Assembly (NCBI GenBank): GCA_958296105.1
Contig: OY282441.1
Coordinates: 124,001-188,000, forward strand
Direction of reading: 5' to 3'
Source: an uncultured Dehalococcoidia bacterium
GTDB taxonomy: Bacteria; Chloroflexota; Dehalococcoidia; Lucifugimonadales; UBA1123
DNA: 64,000 bases
The notes below the pieces were generated by a model that was not told where the DNA came from, did no database searches, and saw nothing but the letters and a program-made list of their open reading frames with translations. Within the stretch, counting starts at the first letter, position 1; the number at the start of each line of letters is the position of its first letter. Below are positions 8,546-17,519 of this stretch, in pieces. The translations under genes were made by a program, and so were the position numbers.

Positions 8546-10774
8546 ATGACCATATCCCAGCAGACACTAGACCAGCTTGCCCTCACTAGCGGCGAGTATG
8601 AGGCGATAGTAGAGCGGCTCGGACGCGAACCCAACCCGCTGGAGCTTGGGCTGTTCGGCTCGCTCTGGAGCGAGCATTGCGGCTATCAGCACTCCAAACC
8701 CCTGCTCGGCATGTTCGACGCCCGCAGCGACCGCCTGCTGGTCGCCCCCGGCAGCGAGAACGCCGGCGTCGTGGACATAGGCGGCGGCTTGGCGGTGGTT
8801 ATGAAGGTCGAATCCCACAACCACCCCTCCGCAATCGAGCCTTACGAGGGCGCCGCAACCGGCGTAGGCGGCATCGTCAGAGACATATTCGCCATGGGCG
8901 CGCGCCCCATCGCCCTGCTCAACTCCCTTCGATTCGGCCCCCTCAGCGACAGCCGCAGCCGATACCTGTTCCAGGGAGTGGTCGCCGGAATCTCGGGCTA
9001 TGGCAACTGCATCGGAGTTCCGGACGTGGGCGGCGAGGTCTATTTCTCCCCCGCCTACTCCGGCAACCCGCTCGTCAACGCCATGTGCGTAGGCATCCTT
9101 CGACACCAAGACCTGAGACGCGCAACCGCCGGCGCGCCCGGCAATCTGCTGATGCTCGTCGGCGCAGACACCGGCAGAGACGGCATCCACGGCGCATCCG
9201 GCCTGGCCTCCCGCGCGTTCGAGGACGAGCGCGAGCTGCGCCCGACCGTGCAGGTAGGCAACCCGTTCATGGAAAAGTCGCTCATAGAAGCGTGTCTCGA
9301 AGCCGCCGAGAGCGACGCCGTCATCGGAATCCAGGACCTCGGCGCAGCCGGCCTGACCAGCGCCAGCGTAGAGGCAGCCGCCAACGCCGGAGTCGGAATC
9401 GAGATAGACGTGGCGCGAGTCCCCCGCCGCGAATCCGGCATGGCCCCTTACGAAGTCATGCTCAGCGAGTCGCAGGAACGAATGCTCATAGTCGTCGAGC
9501 GAGGACGCGAGGACGAAGTCCAAGCCGTATTCGATCGCTGGGACCTGCGCTCGGACATCATCGGAAAGACCACCGCGGACGGCATCGCCCGAATTCTGGA
9601 AGACGGCGAGCCTCGCGGCGAAGTCCCCGTCCGCCTCCTCTCCGATCCGCCGCTCTACCGCCCCCCGTCAGTCGAATCACCCTCGCTCGCAGCCCTGCGC
9701 GCCGCCGACCTCTCCGCGCTTCCACTTCCCCAGTCCACCCCAGCCGAAACACTGCTGCGCCTGCTGCGCTCGCCCAACATCGCCAGCCGCGAGTGGATAT
9801 TCAGACAGTACGACCACCACGTTCAGACCAACACCGTCATCGCGCCCGGCGCGGATGCCGCGCTGCTCAGAATACGGGGAACATCCAAGGGACTCGCGCT
9901 CTCCACAGACGGCAACGGCCGCCTGTGCTATCTCGACCCCTACGCGGGCGGCATGATAGCCGTGGGCGAGGCGACCCGAAACGTATCCTGCGTGGGCGCA
10001 ACCCCCATAGCCCTCACCGACTGCCTCAACTTCGGCAGCCCCGAGCGCCCCGAGATATACCACCAGCTCGAAAACGCCATAGCGGGCATGGCAGAAGCCA
10101 GCCGCCGCCTGCGCGCCCCCGTCGTCAGCGGCAACGTCAGCCTGTACAACGAGACGCGGGGCAGGGGAATCTACCCCACCCCTGTAGTCGGAGCGCTCGG
10201 CATCACAGAAGACGTTCGCGCCCACGCCACCCCCTCTTTCGACAGCGAGGGAGACGTGGTGGTTCTGCTCGGCCGCCGCTCGCTCGAAGCCGACGCCGCC
10301 GACCTGGCCGGCAGCGAGTACCTCGATCTCGTTCACGGCAGAGTAGAAGGCCAGCCGCGCATAGACTTGGATCTAGAAATCGCAGTCCAGAGCGCATGTC
10401 GCGCCCTCGTATCCAGTGGAATCGCCAAGTCCGCCCACGACTGCTCCGATGGCGGCATCGCCGTAGCCCTCGCCGAGTGCGCCATAGCCGGCGGAGTGGG
10501 AGCCACGATCGACGCGCCGCCCTGCGAAGGCGCTGAGCGCAGATGGGACGCCGCGCTGTTCGGCGAGGGCCAGTCTCGGATCGTCGTCACCGTCAGCCCG
10601 CCCGACCTCGCCCAGCTGAGAGACATATGCGAATCCGCCTCCGTCGCTTGGCTGCGGCTCGGCGAAGTCTTCGGCGCGGATCTGGTGATCGGAAACCTGC
10701 TGACCGTCCCCGTATCCCGCCTCGCCGCCGCCCACCGCAGCGGCTTGCCGCGCGCATTGGGATCGCTCGAGTAA
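8546..10774 (+). CDS. purL: Phosphoribosylformylglycinamidine synthase, synthetase subunit PurL
   Basis: A 742-residue small-type PurL that makes FGAM from FGAR, ATP and ammonia delivered by PurQ. Characteristic stretches are LFGSLWSEHCGYQHSKPLL near residue 38, the Mg/ATP site VMKVESHNHPSAIEPYEGAA, GGIVRDIFAMGARPIALL and, in the second half, GGMIAVGEATRNVSCVGATP and AHDCSDGGIAVALAE. Two AIR-synthase-like halves are present. The gene follows purQ and precedes the MmgE/PrpD gene by 15 bases on the same strand. Confidence 0.96.
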   Translation: MTISQQTLDQLALTSGEYEAIVERLGREPNPLELGLFGSLWSEHCGYQHSKPLLGMFDARSDRLLVAPGSENAGVVDIGGGLAVVMKVESHNHPSAIEPYEGAATGVGGIVRDIFAMGARPIALLNSLRFGPLSDSRSRYLFQGVVAGISGYGNCIGVPDVGGEVYFSPAYSGNPLVNAMCVGILRHQDLRRATAGAPGNLLMLVGADTGRDGIHGASGLASRAFEDERELRPTVQVGNPFMEKSLIEACLEAAESDAVIGIQDLGAAGLTSASVEAAANAGVGIEIDVARVPRRESGMAPYEVMLSESQERMLIVVERGREDEVQAVFDRWDLRSDIIGKTTADGIARILEDGEPRGEVPVRLLSDPPLYRPPSVESPSLAALRAADLSALPLPQSTPAETLLRLLRSPNIASREWIFRQYDHHVQTNTVIAPGADAALLRIRGTSKGLALSTDGNGRLCYLDPYAGGMIAVGEATRNVSCVGATPIALTDCLNFGSPERPEIYHQLENAIAGMAEASRRLRAPVVSGNVSLYNETRGRGIYPTPVVGALGITEDVRAHATPSFDSEGDVVVLLGRRSLEADAADLAGSEYLDLVHGRVEGQPRIDLDLEIAVQSACRALVSSGIAKSAHDCSDGGIAVALAECAIAGGVGATIDAPPCEGAERRWDAALFGEGQSRIVVTVSPPDLAQLRDICESASVAWLRLGEVFGADLVIGNLLTVPVSRLAAAHRSGLPRALGSLE

Positions 10775-10789
10775 GGAGCCCGGAGCCGA

Positions 10790-12160
10790 ATGACCCTTGC
10801 CGAAAAGATGGCGGAGTTCGTATTCCGCCTCGAAATGTCCGATGTTCCCGCTGCGGTCGAGCGCGCCGCGCGCCGCCACCTCGCCGATACGCTTGCGTGC
10901 GCCATTGGCGCGCTCCGACAGCCCCCCGTCCTGAGCCTCGTCGACTACGCCCGCGCTCGTCCATCGAGCGGCAGAGCCTCGATAATCGGACACCCAGACC
11001 ACACATCGCCCGCAATGGCGGCGCTGGTCAACGGAACGATGGTTCGCTATCTGGACGCCAACGACATATCATCGTTCGGCGGCGGCCACTTCAGCGACGG
11101 AATCCCGCCCCTGCTCGCGCTGGCGCAGGATCGCGCCCTCTCCGCCGCCGATCTCGTCAGAGCCGTAGTCGCGCTCTACGAGCTTCAGGGCGCGCTCGCG
11201 CTCGCGTTCGACTTCATGCCCAGAGGCTACCACGCGCTGACCCAAATTCCATGGACCGCCCCCATAGTCGCCGCCCACCTGATGGGCGCGGACGCCGAAG
11301 CGTCCGTCAGCGCCGCCGGACTGTCCGGCTCCACCGGCATGATCGTCAATACTTGGCTCAAGCCCGCCCATTTCATCCCTTCCATCAAAGCCGCCGCCGT
11401 CGGACTCGCCGGCCAGCGCGCCGTGGAGTCTGCGGAGCTGGCGGCGCGCGGGATCACCGCCCCCGCCGACGCGCTCGAATTCGCCATCGAAACCCTCTCG
11501 CGCATGGGCGCGCCAGCAGCCGACTTGACCGCGTTCGACAAGCTCGGCTCGCGCTGGACCACGCATCGGAACGTCATCAAGTCCTACCCGTCCCAGATAT
11601 ACACGCAGGCGGCCGTCCAGGCTGCGCTCTGGCTGAGCGCCAAGATCGGAAGCGCGCGCGAAGTGGACGCGATCACCCTGTACGGACACCGAAACGTCTG
11701 CGCCGGAGTTCAGGGATCCGCCCCCGCGTTCCGTCCCCAGAGCCGCGAGGCGGCAGACCACTCGACGCCGTTCGTCATGGCGGCGGCGCTGATCAGCCGG
11801 CGGCTCACCCCACAGGAGTTCGAGGGCGATGCTTGGCTGCGCCCAGACGTCCGCGCCGTCATGGATCGCATATCCCTGATCGTCGACCCCGACATGGACA
11901 GGGCATTCACCCAAGACCGCATATTCGGAGTCAGGCTGGAGGCGTCCCTGAGCGATGGCAGCGCGCGCGCCGTCGAAATCCATCAGCCCAAGGGACACCC
12001 TGACGATCCTCTGTTGGACGAAGAGCTTACCGCCAAGATCGCCCGCCTGACAGACGGCATCGCCCCCGCGCATCTTCCGCCCCGCCTGCTCGACCACTGC
12101 ATGAACATGACCAGCGAGCAAGACTTGGAGAAGCTGATCGAGCTGTGCGCGCCGCCGTAG
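10790..12160 (+). CDS. MmgE/PrpD family protein
   Basis: A 456-residue member of the MmgE/PrpD family, which includes 2-methylcitrate dehydratase, cis-aconitate decarboxylase and immune-responsive gene 1 homologues. The opening ARRHLADTLACAIGAL, then HPDHTSPAMAALVNGTMVRYLDAND and AAGLSGSTG, follow the family pattern. AAGGAG lies upstream of the ATG. It directly follows purL by 15 bases but has no obvious link to purine synthesis. No citrate synthase or 2-methylisocitrate lyase gene lies nearby, so the substrate is open. It converges with the Ldh-family gene. Confidence 0.88.
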   Translation: MTLAEKMAEFVFRLEMSDVPAAVERAARRHLADTLACAIGALRQPPVLSLVDYARARPSSGRASIIGHPDHTSPAMAALVNGTMVRYLDANDISSFGGGHFSDGIPPLLALAQDRALSAADLVRAVVALYELQGALALAFDFMPRGYHALTQIPWTAPIVAAHLMGADAEASVSAAGLSGSTGMIVNTWLKPAHFIPSIKAAAVGLAGQRAVESAELAARGITAPADALEFAIETLSRMGAPAADLTAFDKLGSRWTTHRNVIKSYPSQIYTQAAVQAALWLSAKIGSAREVDAITLYGHRNVCAGVQGSAPAFRPQSREAADHSTPFVMAAALISRRLTPQEFEGDAWLRPDVRAVMDRISLIVDPDMDRAFTQDRIFGVRLEASLSDGSARAVEIHQPKGHPDDPLLDEELTAKIARLTDGIAPAHLPPRLLDHCMNMTSEQDLEKLIELCAPP

Positions 12161-12176
12161 GCAGCCGCCCCGTCCT

Positions 12177-13277
12177 CTACGTCAGGTTATACGGAATATC
12201 CAGCTCGCTGGCAATATCCTGGAACCACTCGATCACCTCCGGGTGGAACGGAATTCCCCGCTCCGCCCTGATGATCTCCTCCTCCGACTCCGGCAGGCCC
12301 GGGAACAGAACGCGCTCGTGTCCCGGCGCGGGCGGCGTCTCGCGCAGCATCCTTAGAAAGTCGTCCATCGTGCGCTTGAACTCCGCAGCGTCCATGAACG
12401 CCTCTATGCTGTACGCCGTGACCATGTGGCCAAAGTTCGGCCTGCCCGGAACCATCCCGAATCCGCCCCCGGAAAGCACGCCCCCGAGTATATCCACCAT
12501 GCACGCGAGACCGTAGCCCTTGTGCGACCCCGACTCCCGGGTCCCTCCGACCGGCAGCAGGAACGATGACGCCCGACCCTCGTAGCCCGGCGTCGGCGGG
12601 TCCACCTCTTCCATTATGGGAACGCCTTCAGCGTCTCCCACCCAGCCGGGCAGAAGCGTATTGCCCAGACGCCGCGCAAGCCCGAGCTTGTTTCCCGCCA
12701 CCGTGCTGGTGGCGGCGTCGAACACGAACGGCGGCTCCTCGTCCGCCGGCGCAGCGAGAGCTATCGGGTTCGTCCCCAGCCTCGGCTCCGCCCCGAACGT
12801 GGGCAGCACCCCCGGCGGACACGACGTTACACACAGCCCGATCTGATCATGTTCCAGCGCCATCATCGCGTGGTAAGACGCCATCCCGAGGTGGCGCGAG
12901 TTGTGGATAGTCACCATGCCCACGCCCACGTTCTTGGCTTTCTCTATCGCTATCTCCATCGCCTTCGGGGTGACGATGATGCCCAGCCCCCGATCAGAGT
13001 CTATGTTCGCCGTGGCGGGAGTCTCGCGCGTGATTCGCCAGTTCGGATCGTTGTTCAGCTCGCCGCTGCCGTAACCCGCCACATACGAGCGCAGCATGTT
13101 CGATACGCCGTGCGTCTCCACGCCGCGCATATCCGCCTTGACCAGCACGTCGGTCGCCAGCTCGCTGTCGGCATGGCTCACGCCCATCTTGCGGAAAACC
13201 GCCGAAACCGTCTCCCGCAGAGGCTCCTCGCGCACCAGAACCGCCTCGTCTTCCGGTACCTTGAAATGCTCTAGCAC
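12177..13277 (-). CDS. Ldh-family (malate/L-lactate/ureidoglycolate-type) NAD(P)-dependent dehydrogenase
   Basis: A 366-residue member of the type-2 malate/L-lactate dehydrogenase family, unrelated to classical Rossmann LDH. Typical stretches are LVKADMRGVETHGVSNMLR, the catalytic-region SRHLGMASYHAMMA, FGAEPRLGTNPIALAAPA and SGSHKGYGLACMVDILGGVLSG. I chose the GTG at 13277 because AAGAAGGGGG lies just upstream and the protein then begins MLEHFKVPEDEAV; a longer in-frame start at 13346 would add residues overlapping the promoter. A promoter is visible at 13318-13346. The substrate within the family (malate, lactate, sulfolactate, ureidoglycolate) cannot be told. Confidence 0.86.
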   Translation of the reverse strand: MLEHFKVPEDEAVLVREEPLRETVSAVFRKMGVSHADSELATDVLVKADMRGVETHGVSNMLRSYVAGYGSGELNNDPNWRITRETPATANIDSDRGLGIIVTPKAMEIAIEKAKNVGVGMVTIHNSRHLGMASYHAMMALEHDQIGLCVTSCPPGVLPTFGAEPRLGTNPIALAAPADEEPPFVFDAATSTVAGNKLGLARRLGNTLLPGWVGDAEGVPIMEEVDPPTPGYEGRASSFLLPVGGTRESGSHKGYGLACMVDILGGVLSGGGFGMVPGRPNFGHMVTAYSIEAFMDAAEFKRTMDDFLRMLRETPPAPGHERVLFPGLPESEEEIIRAERGIPFHPEVIEWFQDIASELDIPYNLT

Positions 13278-13317
13278 TGCTGCCCCCTTCTTCGTTCTAT
13301 CCGTACAACTAGCTGAG

Positions 13318-13346
13318 ATTCTAAATAGGGCAGGGGTATAGCGCAA
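13318..13346 (-). promoter_or_regulatory. Sigma70-type promoter of the Ldh-family gene
   Basis: On the minus strand TTGCGC (13346-13341) and TAGAAT (13323-13318) are separated by exactly 17 bases, about 40 bases upstream of the GTG start at 13277. Confidence 0.55.
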
Positions 13347-13417
13347 GAGGAGAGAAGAATCGGGAGAGTCTTTTTCCGCCCGCTCTCGTTAGCAGTATCT
13401 AAGCAAAGCCTTTAGCG

Positions 13418-13446
13418 TTGACACATTACAGATATTAGTGCATACT
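13418..13446 (+). promoter_or_regulatory. Sigma70-type promoter of the iron-type ABC transporter operon
   Basis: A perfect -35 TTGACA (13418-13423), a 17-base spacer and a -10 CATACT (13441-13446) lie about 60 bases before the start of the substrate-binding protein gene. No clear Fur-like box was recognised. Confidence 0.7.
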
Positions 13447-13506
13447 TACTCCGCGAATTAAGCTAGACGTAATGGCTGTGAACAGGTGAATGGAAGGAGT
13501 CCCCAC

Positions 13507-14544
13507 ATGCCATCGAGAGCTTCGCTCATGTCCGCCGCTCCGCTCGCCCTGATTCTCGCCCTCGCCGCCGCCTGCGCTGGCGTCCAAGACACTGCGCCCG
13601 AACCGAGCGCGCCCGGGGATCGGGGCGGCCTCGTCCTCTACTCCGGACGCAGCGAGTCCCTCGTTGGCCCTGTCGTCCAGCAGTTCAGAGAAGCGTCCGG
13701 CATAGATGCGCAGGTCAAGTACGGCAGCACCTCGGAGATCGCCGCCACCATTCAGGAGGAGGGCGGCAGCTCCCCCGCGGATGTCTTCTGGGCGCAGGAC
13801 CCCGGCGCGCTCGGCGCGCTCGCCCCCCTGTTCGCCCCGCTGCCGGCCGATATGCTGGAAGCCGTCCCCCAGTGGGCAAGGCACGAGGGCGGCCGGTGGG
13901 TGGGAATATCTGGCCGCGCCAGAGTCATCGTCTACAACACCGAGCTGACCGAAGACCAGCTGCCCAAGTCGCTCCAAGAGCTGACAGACCCCAGATGGAA
14001 GGGGCGCGTGGGATGGCCTCCCGCCAACGCCTCCTTCAGAGTCATGGTAACCGCCATGCGCCATCTGTGGGGAGAAGACGAGACTAGGGCGTGGCTCGAA
14101 GGCATGATCGCCAACGATGTCAAGGTCTTCCCCAAGAACACCCCCATAGTCGCCGCCGCCGCCGCCGGCGAAGTCGACGTCGGACTGGTCAACCACTACT
14201 ACCTGCACAGGTTCTTGGCAGAGCGGGGAGACGAATTCGGCGCGCGCAACCTCTTCCTGAACGACGGCGGACCTGGCAGCCTCGTCATGGTGGCGGGAGC
14301 CGCCATCTTGGAGACTGGCAAGAACCGCGAGAACGCCGAGTCGTTTCTGAGATTCATGCTGTCCAGAGTCGCCCAGCAGTATTTCGCCGCTTCCACATAC
14401 GAGTACCCCTTGATAGAGGGAATCGACACACATTACCTGCTTCCGTCGTTGGATGTCCTCGCAGGCCCTGATATAGACTTCGCGCTCCTGAACGATCTGG
14501 AGGGCACCGAAAAGCTGCTCCGCGATACGGGCGTCATCCCCTAG
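13507..14544 (+). CDS. Iron(III)-type ABC transporter substrate-binding lipoprotein
   Basis: A 345-residue periplasmic-type binding protein with a lipoprotein signal: a hydrophobic stretch and lipobox ALAAAC place the lipidated cysteine at residue 23. The mature part begins with VLYSGRSESLVGPVVQQF, the strand-helix pattern of FbpA/AfuA-type iron binders, with GSTSEIAATIQEEG and DVFWAQDPGALG later. The start at 13507 is chosen because GGAAGGAG lies 7 bases upstream; an in-frame GTG at 13486 is less likely. It leads a three-gene operon with the permease and ATPase. Specificity for iron is inferred from the family and not proved; some relatives bind thiamine, polyamines or 2-aminoethylphosphonate. 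Confidence 0.88.
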   Translation: MPSRASLMSAAPLALILALAAACAGVQDTAPEPSAPGDRGGLVLYSGRSESLVGPVVQQFREASGIDAQVKYGSTSEIAATIQEEGGSSPADVFWAQDPGALGALAPLFAPLPADMLEAVPQWARHEGGRWVGISGRARVIVYNTELTEDQLPKSLQELTDPRWKGRVGWPPANASFRVMVTAMRHLWGEDETRAWLEGMIANDVKVFPKNTPIVAAAAAGEVDVGLVNHYYLHRFLAERGDEFGARNLFLNDGGPGSLVMVAGAAILETGKNRENAESFLRFMLSRVAQQYFAASTYEYPLIEGIDTHYLLPSLDVLAGPDIDFALLNDLEGTEKLLRDTGVIP

Positions 14545-14566
14545 TCATCCTTCGGAAGCCAGCAAG

Positions 14567-16240
14567 ATGCACAGCCACAGGATGCACAGCCACAGGATGC
14601 ACACGATAGCCCGGGTGAGAACCTCACTGGCATATCCGTTCATCCGCGCCCGTCCGTGCAGAGAGTGTAAAGACGACCGCAGCCCGCCCGCGCCCGCCCT
14701 CCTGCTCGTCCCCGCGCTCTTGGTTGGCGCGGCTATGGCGCTGCCGCTCGTCTACCTCGCCATGAGAAGCGTGGGCGCGTCATCCGAAGCGTGGGAGCTC
14801 TTCTTCCGTCTCAGGACGGCGCAGATACTCTGGCGCTCCGTCCAGCTCGTTCTGATCGTCTCGTTCGGATCGCTTCTGGTCGGGGTGCCGATGGCTTGGC
14901 TCACCACCCGCTCGAACGTCCCGATGCGCCGTCCGCTGTCCGTTCTCGGCGCATTGCCGCTGGTCGTGCCGACCTACGTAGGAGCCTTCCTCGCCATATC
15001 CGCGCTCGGCCCTCGCGGTCTGCTTCAGGACATGCTCGAACCGATCGGCGTAGACAGGCTGCCCGAGATCTACGGACTGCCCGGCGCAGCCGCCACCCTC
15101 GTACTCCTCAGCTACCCCTACGTATATCTCACCGTTCGCGGCGCGCTCGCCAGAATGGACCCCAGTCTGGACGAGTCCGCGCGCCTTCTCGGACAGGGAG
15201 CCGTCGCCGTCTTCTTCAAGCTCACCCTGCCGCAGCTTCGCCCCGCCATGATCTCCGGCGCACTTCTCGTGACCCTCTACACCCTCAGCGACTTCGGCGC
15301 AGTCTCGCTCATGCGCTACGAATCGTTCACGTGGGCTATCTACCAGCAGTACCAATCCGCATTCGACCGCACCGCCGCCGCCGTCCTGTCTCTGGGACTC
15401 GTCGGCTTGGCAGCCGCCGCGCTTCTCATCGAGAATCTGGCGCGCGGCAGGAGCCGCTACTACAGATCATCGTCCGGCGCGGCGCGCCCCCGCTCCCCGG
15501 TCGATCTGAAAGCGCTCAGATGGCCCGCCGCCGCGCTCGCTTGGCTGCTGCTCGCCTGCGCGCTCGGAATCCCCACAGCCGTACTCGCCTACTGGCTCGT
15601 CAGCGGCATTGCCGCCGGCGAGCCGCTCCTGCTGCTGTGGACAGCTGCCCGAAACGCCGTGAGCGTATCCCTGCTCGCCGCGCTCGCCGCCGCCGCGCTC
15701 GCCATTCCCGTCGCCGCCATGTCAGTCAGACATCCCGGCGCAGTCGCCGCCGCCCTGTACAGGATAAGCCACACCGGATACGCCATGCCCGGCATCGTGG
15801 TCGCCCTCGCCCTCGTGTTCTTCGGCAGCCGCCTGCTGACACCCGCCTATCAGACCATCTGGCTGCTGGTCTTCAGCTACGTCATCCTGTTCCTTCCCGC
15901 CGCGCTTGGCCCCGCGCGCTCGTCCCTGTTGCAGATCAGCCCCAAACTGGAAGAATCCGCCAGAATTCTCGGCGCAAGCCAATTGCGTGTTATACTGTCA
16001 GTTACCGGGCCGCTGATGCGCTCCGGACTGCTGATGGGGGGCGCGCTGGTATTCCTGATAACCATGAAGGAGCTTCCTTCCACCCTGATACTTGGCCCAC
16101 TCGGATTCGAGACGCTCGCCACCGCCGTGTGGTCCGCATCCGAGGAGGCGTTCTTCGCCCGCGCCGCCGCGCCCGCGCTTATGATCGTCCTCGTCTCGTC
16201 CATCCCAGTCGCAGTTATGATGATTAGGGAGCGTACCTAG
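14567..16240 (+). CDS. ABC transporter permease, fused two-domain iron type
   Basis: A 557-residue inner-membrane permease made of two fused binding-protein-dependent transport domains with about 12 membrane segments. Each half has an EAA-type loop that docks the ATPase: LDESARLLGQGAVAVFFKL and LEESARILGASQLRVILSV. This architecture is typical of FbpB/SfuB iron permeases. The N-terminus begins with a small repeat (MHSHRMHSHRMH) encoded by a duplicated 15-base unit. GGAAG lies 9 bases before this ATG, but a start at one of the next ATGs is possible. It ends 8 bases before the ATPase gene. Confidence 0.9.
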   Translation: MHSHRMHSHRMHTIARVRTSLAYPFIRARPCRECKDDRSPPAPALLLVPALLVGAAMALPLVYLAMRSVGASSEAWELFFRLRTAQILWRSVQLVLIVSFGSLLVGVPMAWLTTRSNVPMRRPLSVLGALPLVVPTYVGAFLAISALGPRGLLQDMLEPIGVDRLPEIYGLPGAAATLVLLSYPYVYLTVRGALARMDPSLDESARLLGQGAVAVFFKLTLPQLRPAMISGALLVTLYTLSDFGAVSLMRYESFTWAIYQQYQSAFDRTAAAVLSLGLVGLAAAALLIENLARGRSRYYRSSSGAARPRSPVDLKALRWPAAALAWLLLACALGIPTAVLAYWLVSGIAAGEPLLLLWTAARNAVSVSLLAALAAAALAIPVAAMSVRHPGAVAAALYRISHTGYAMPGIVVALALVFFGSRLLTPAYQTIWLLVFSYVILFLPAALGPARSSLLQISPKLEESARILGASQLRVILSVTGPLMRSGLLMGGALVFLITMKELPSTLILGPLGFETLATAVWSASEEAFFARAAAPALMIVLVSSIPVAVMMIRERT

Positions 16241-16248
16241 GCTGTAAC

Positions 16249-17307
16249 ATGACCGCTCCGGTAATACGGTGTCGGCGGCTCACCAAGCGCTTCGGATCCG
16301 TCTTGGCAGTAGACTCGCTCGATCTCGACGTCTGGCACGGAGAGATCGTCGCGATACTTGGAGGCAGCGGCAGCGGCAAGACGACCCTTCTGCGTCTCAT
16401 CGCCGGGTTCGAGCTGCCGTCCGACGGCGCCATCCACGTCGAAGACGTAGAGGTATCGAACCCCAGCAGCGCCACGCCGCCCGATCTGCGCAGCATCGGC
16501 ATGGTCGTTCAGGAATACGCCCTGTTTCCGCACATGACCGTTGAGCGCAACATCGCCTTCGGCTTGGACCGCCTGCCCGCCGCCCACAGAAGAGCGCGCG
16601 TCCGTGAGGCGCTGGCTCTCGTCCAGCTCCAGGACATGAGCGAAAGATACCCCTATGAGCTGTCCGGCGGACAGCAGCAGAGAGTCGCGCTGGCTCGCAC
16701 CCTGGCCCCCAGCCCCGTAACCGTGCTGCTGGACGAACCCTTCAGCAATCTGGACTCGTCCATGACGCGCCGGCTCAGGCTGGAGGTAGAGCGCATCCTG
16801 CGCTCGCAGCGCACCGCCGCCATATTCGTCACCCACGACCGCGAGGAGGCTTTCGCCATATCCGACAGAGTCGGAGTGATGGTAGACGGCAGGCTGCTTC
16901 AGATCGACACCCCCGAGCGCGTGTACCACTTCCCCGCCAGCCCCGAAGTCGCCGCCATAACCGGAACGTGCGACTTCATTCACGGAGTCGCCAGAGATCA
17001 CGGCAGAATCGTCACCGAGCTGGGGATGCTGCACTGCGTCTCCTCCGTCGACCGCCTCGCCCCCGGCCAGTACGCCACCGTTCTGATACACCCCGACGAC
17101 CTGGAGCTGATACCCGACCCAGACGGGCAGGGCGTCGTCGCATCCCGCGAGTTCAGGGGCGATGATGTCATCCTCACCGTGAGACTCGACTCCGGCGCCA
17201 CCCTCAGATCCAGAAGACGTTCGTTCTCCACACTGCCCGCAGGCTCCAGAGTCAGACCCAGCGCAGTCAAGACCATGCCCTTCATGGCATACCCCGCCGA
17301 CCCGTAG
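16249..17307 (+). CDS. ABC transporter ATP-binding protein, iron type
   Basis: A 352-residue ATPase that energises the importer. Walker A is GGSGSGKTT (residues 38-46), the Q-loop is in MVVQEYALFPHMT, the signature motif is LSGGQQQRVALARTLAP, Walker B is VLLDEPFSNLD and the H-loop is FVTHDREEAF. A C-terminal regulatory region of about 120 residues (TOBE-like) follows. It is the last gene of the operon starting at 13507. Confidence 0.93.
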   Translation: MTAPVIRCRRLTKRFGSVLAVDSLDLDVWHGEIVAILGGSGSGKTTLLRLIAGFELPSDGAIHVEDVEVSNPSSATPPDLRSIGMVVQEYALFPHMTVERNIAFGLDRLPAAHRRARVREALALVQLQDMSERYPYELSGGQQQRVALARTLAPSPVTVLLDEPFSNLDSSMTRRLRLEVERILRSQRTAAIFVTHDREEAFAISDRVGVMVDGRLLQIDTPERVYHFPASPEVAAITGTCDFIHGVARDHGRIVTELGMLHCVSSVDRLAPGQYATVLIHPDDLELIPDPDGQGVVASREFRGDDVILTVRLDSGATLRSRRRSFSTLPAGSRVRPSAVKTMPFMAYPADP

Positions 17308-17325
17308 CCCACTCCCTCGCCAGCC

Positions 17326-17519
17326 CTCACTTCGCGCGCATCCGTCTGTCATCAGGTCTTGGACGCTTGGACGATGGATAGAAGCGGCTCCGCCTCCCTC
17401 CGCCAGACCTCACTTCGCGCGCATTCGTCTGTCATCAGGTCTTGGACGCTTGGACGATGGATAGAAGCGGCTCCGCCTCCCTCCGCCAGACCTCACTTCG
17501 CGCGCATCCGTCTGTCATA
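17326..17519. repeat. 83-bp tandem duplication of the 3' end of the adjacent gene
   Basis: The sequence CTCACTTCGCGCGCATYCGT recurs with an exact spacing of 83 bases (cores at 17331, 17414 and 17497). The third copy is the true 3' end of the minus-strand gene ending at 17493; the other two repeat its last codons and stop (DRRMRAK then TGA) downstream. Two full units and part of a third are present. Confidence 0.9.

Noticed and set aside
10543-12003. Long frames antisense to or in other frames of purL and the MmgE/PrpD gene
   Set aside because: Typical GC-rich shadow frames: Arg/Pro-rich, no motif, fully overlapping well-supported genes.
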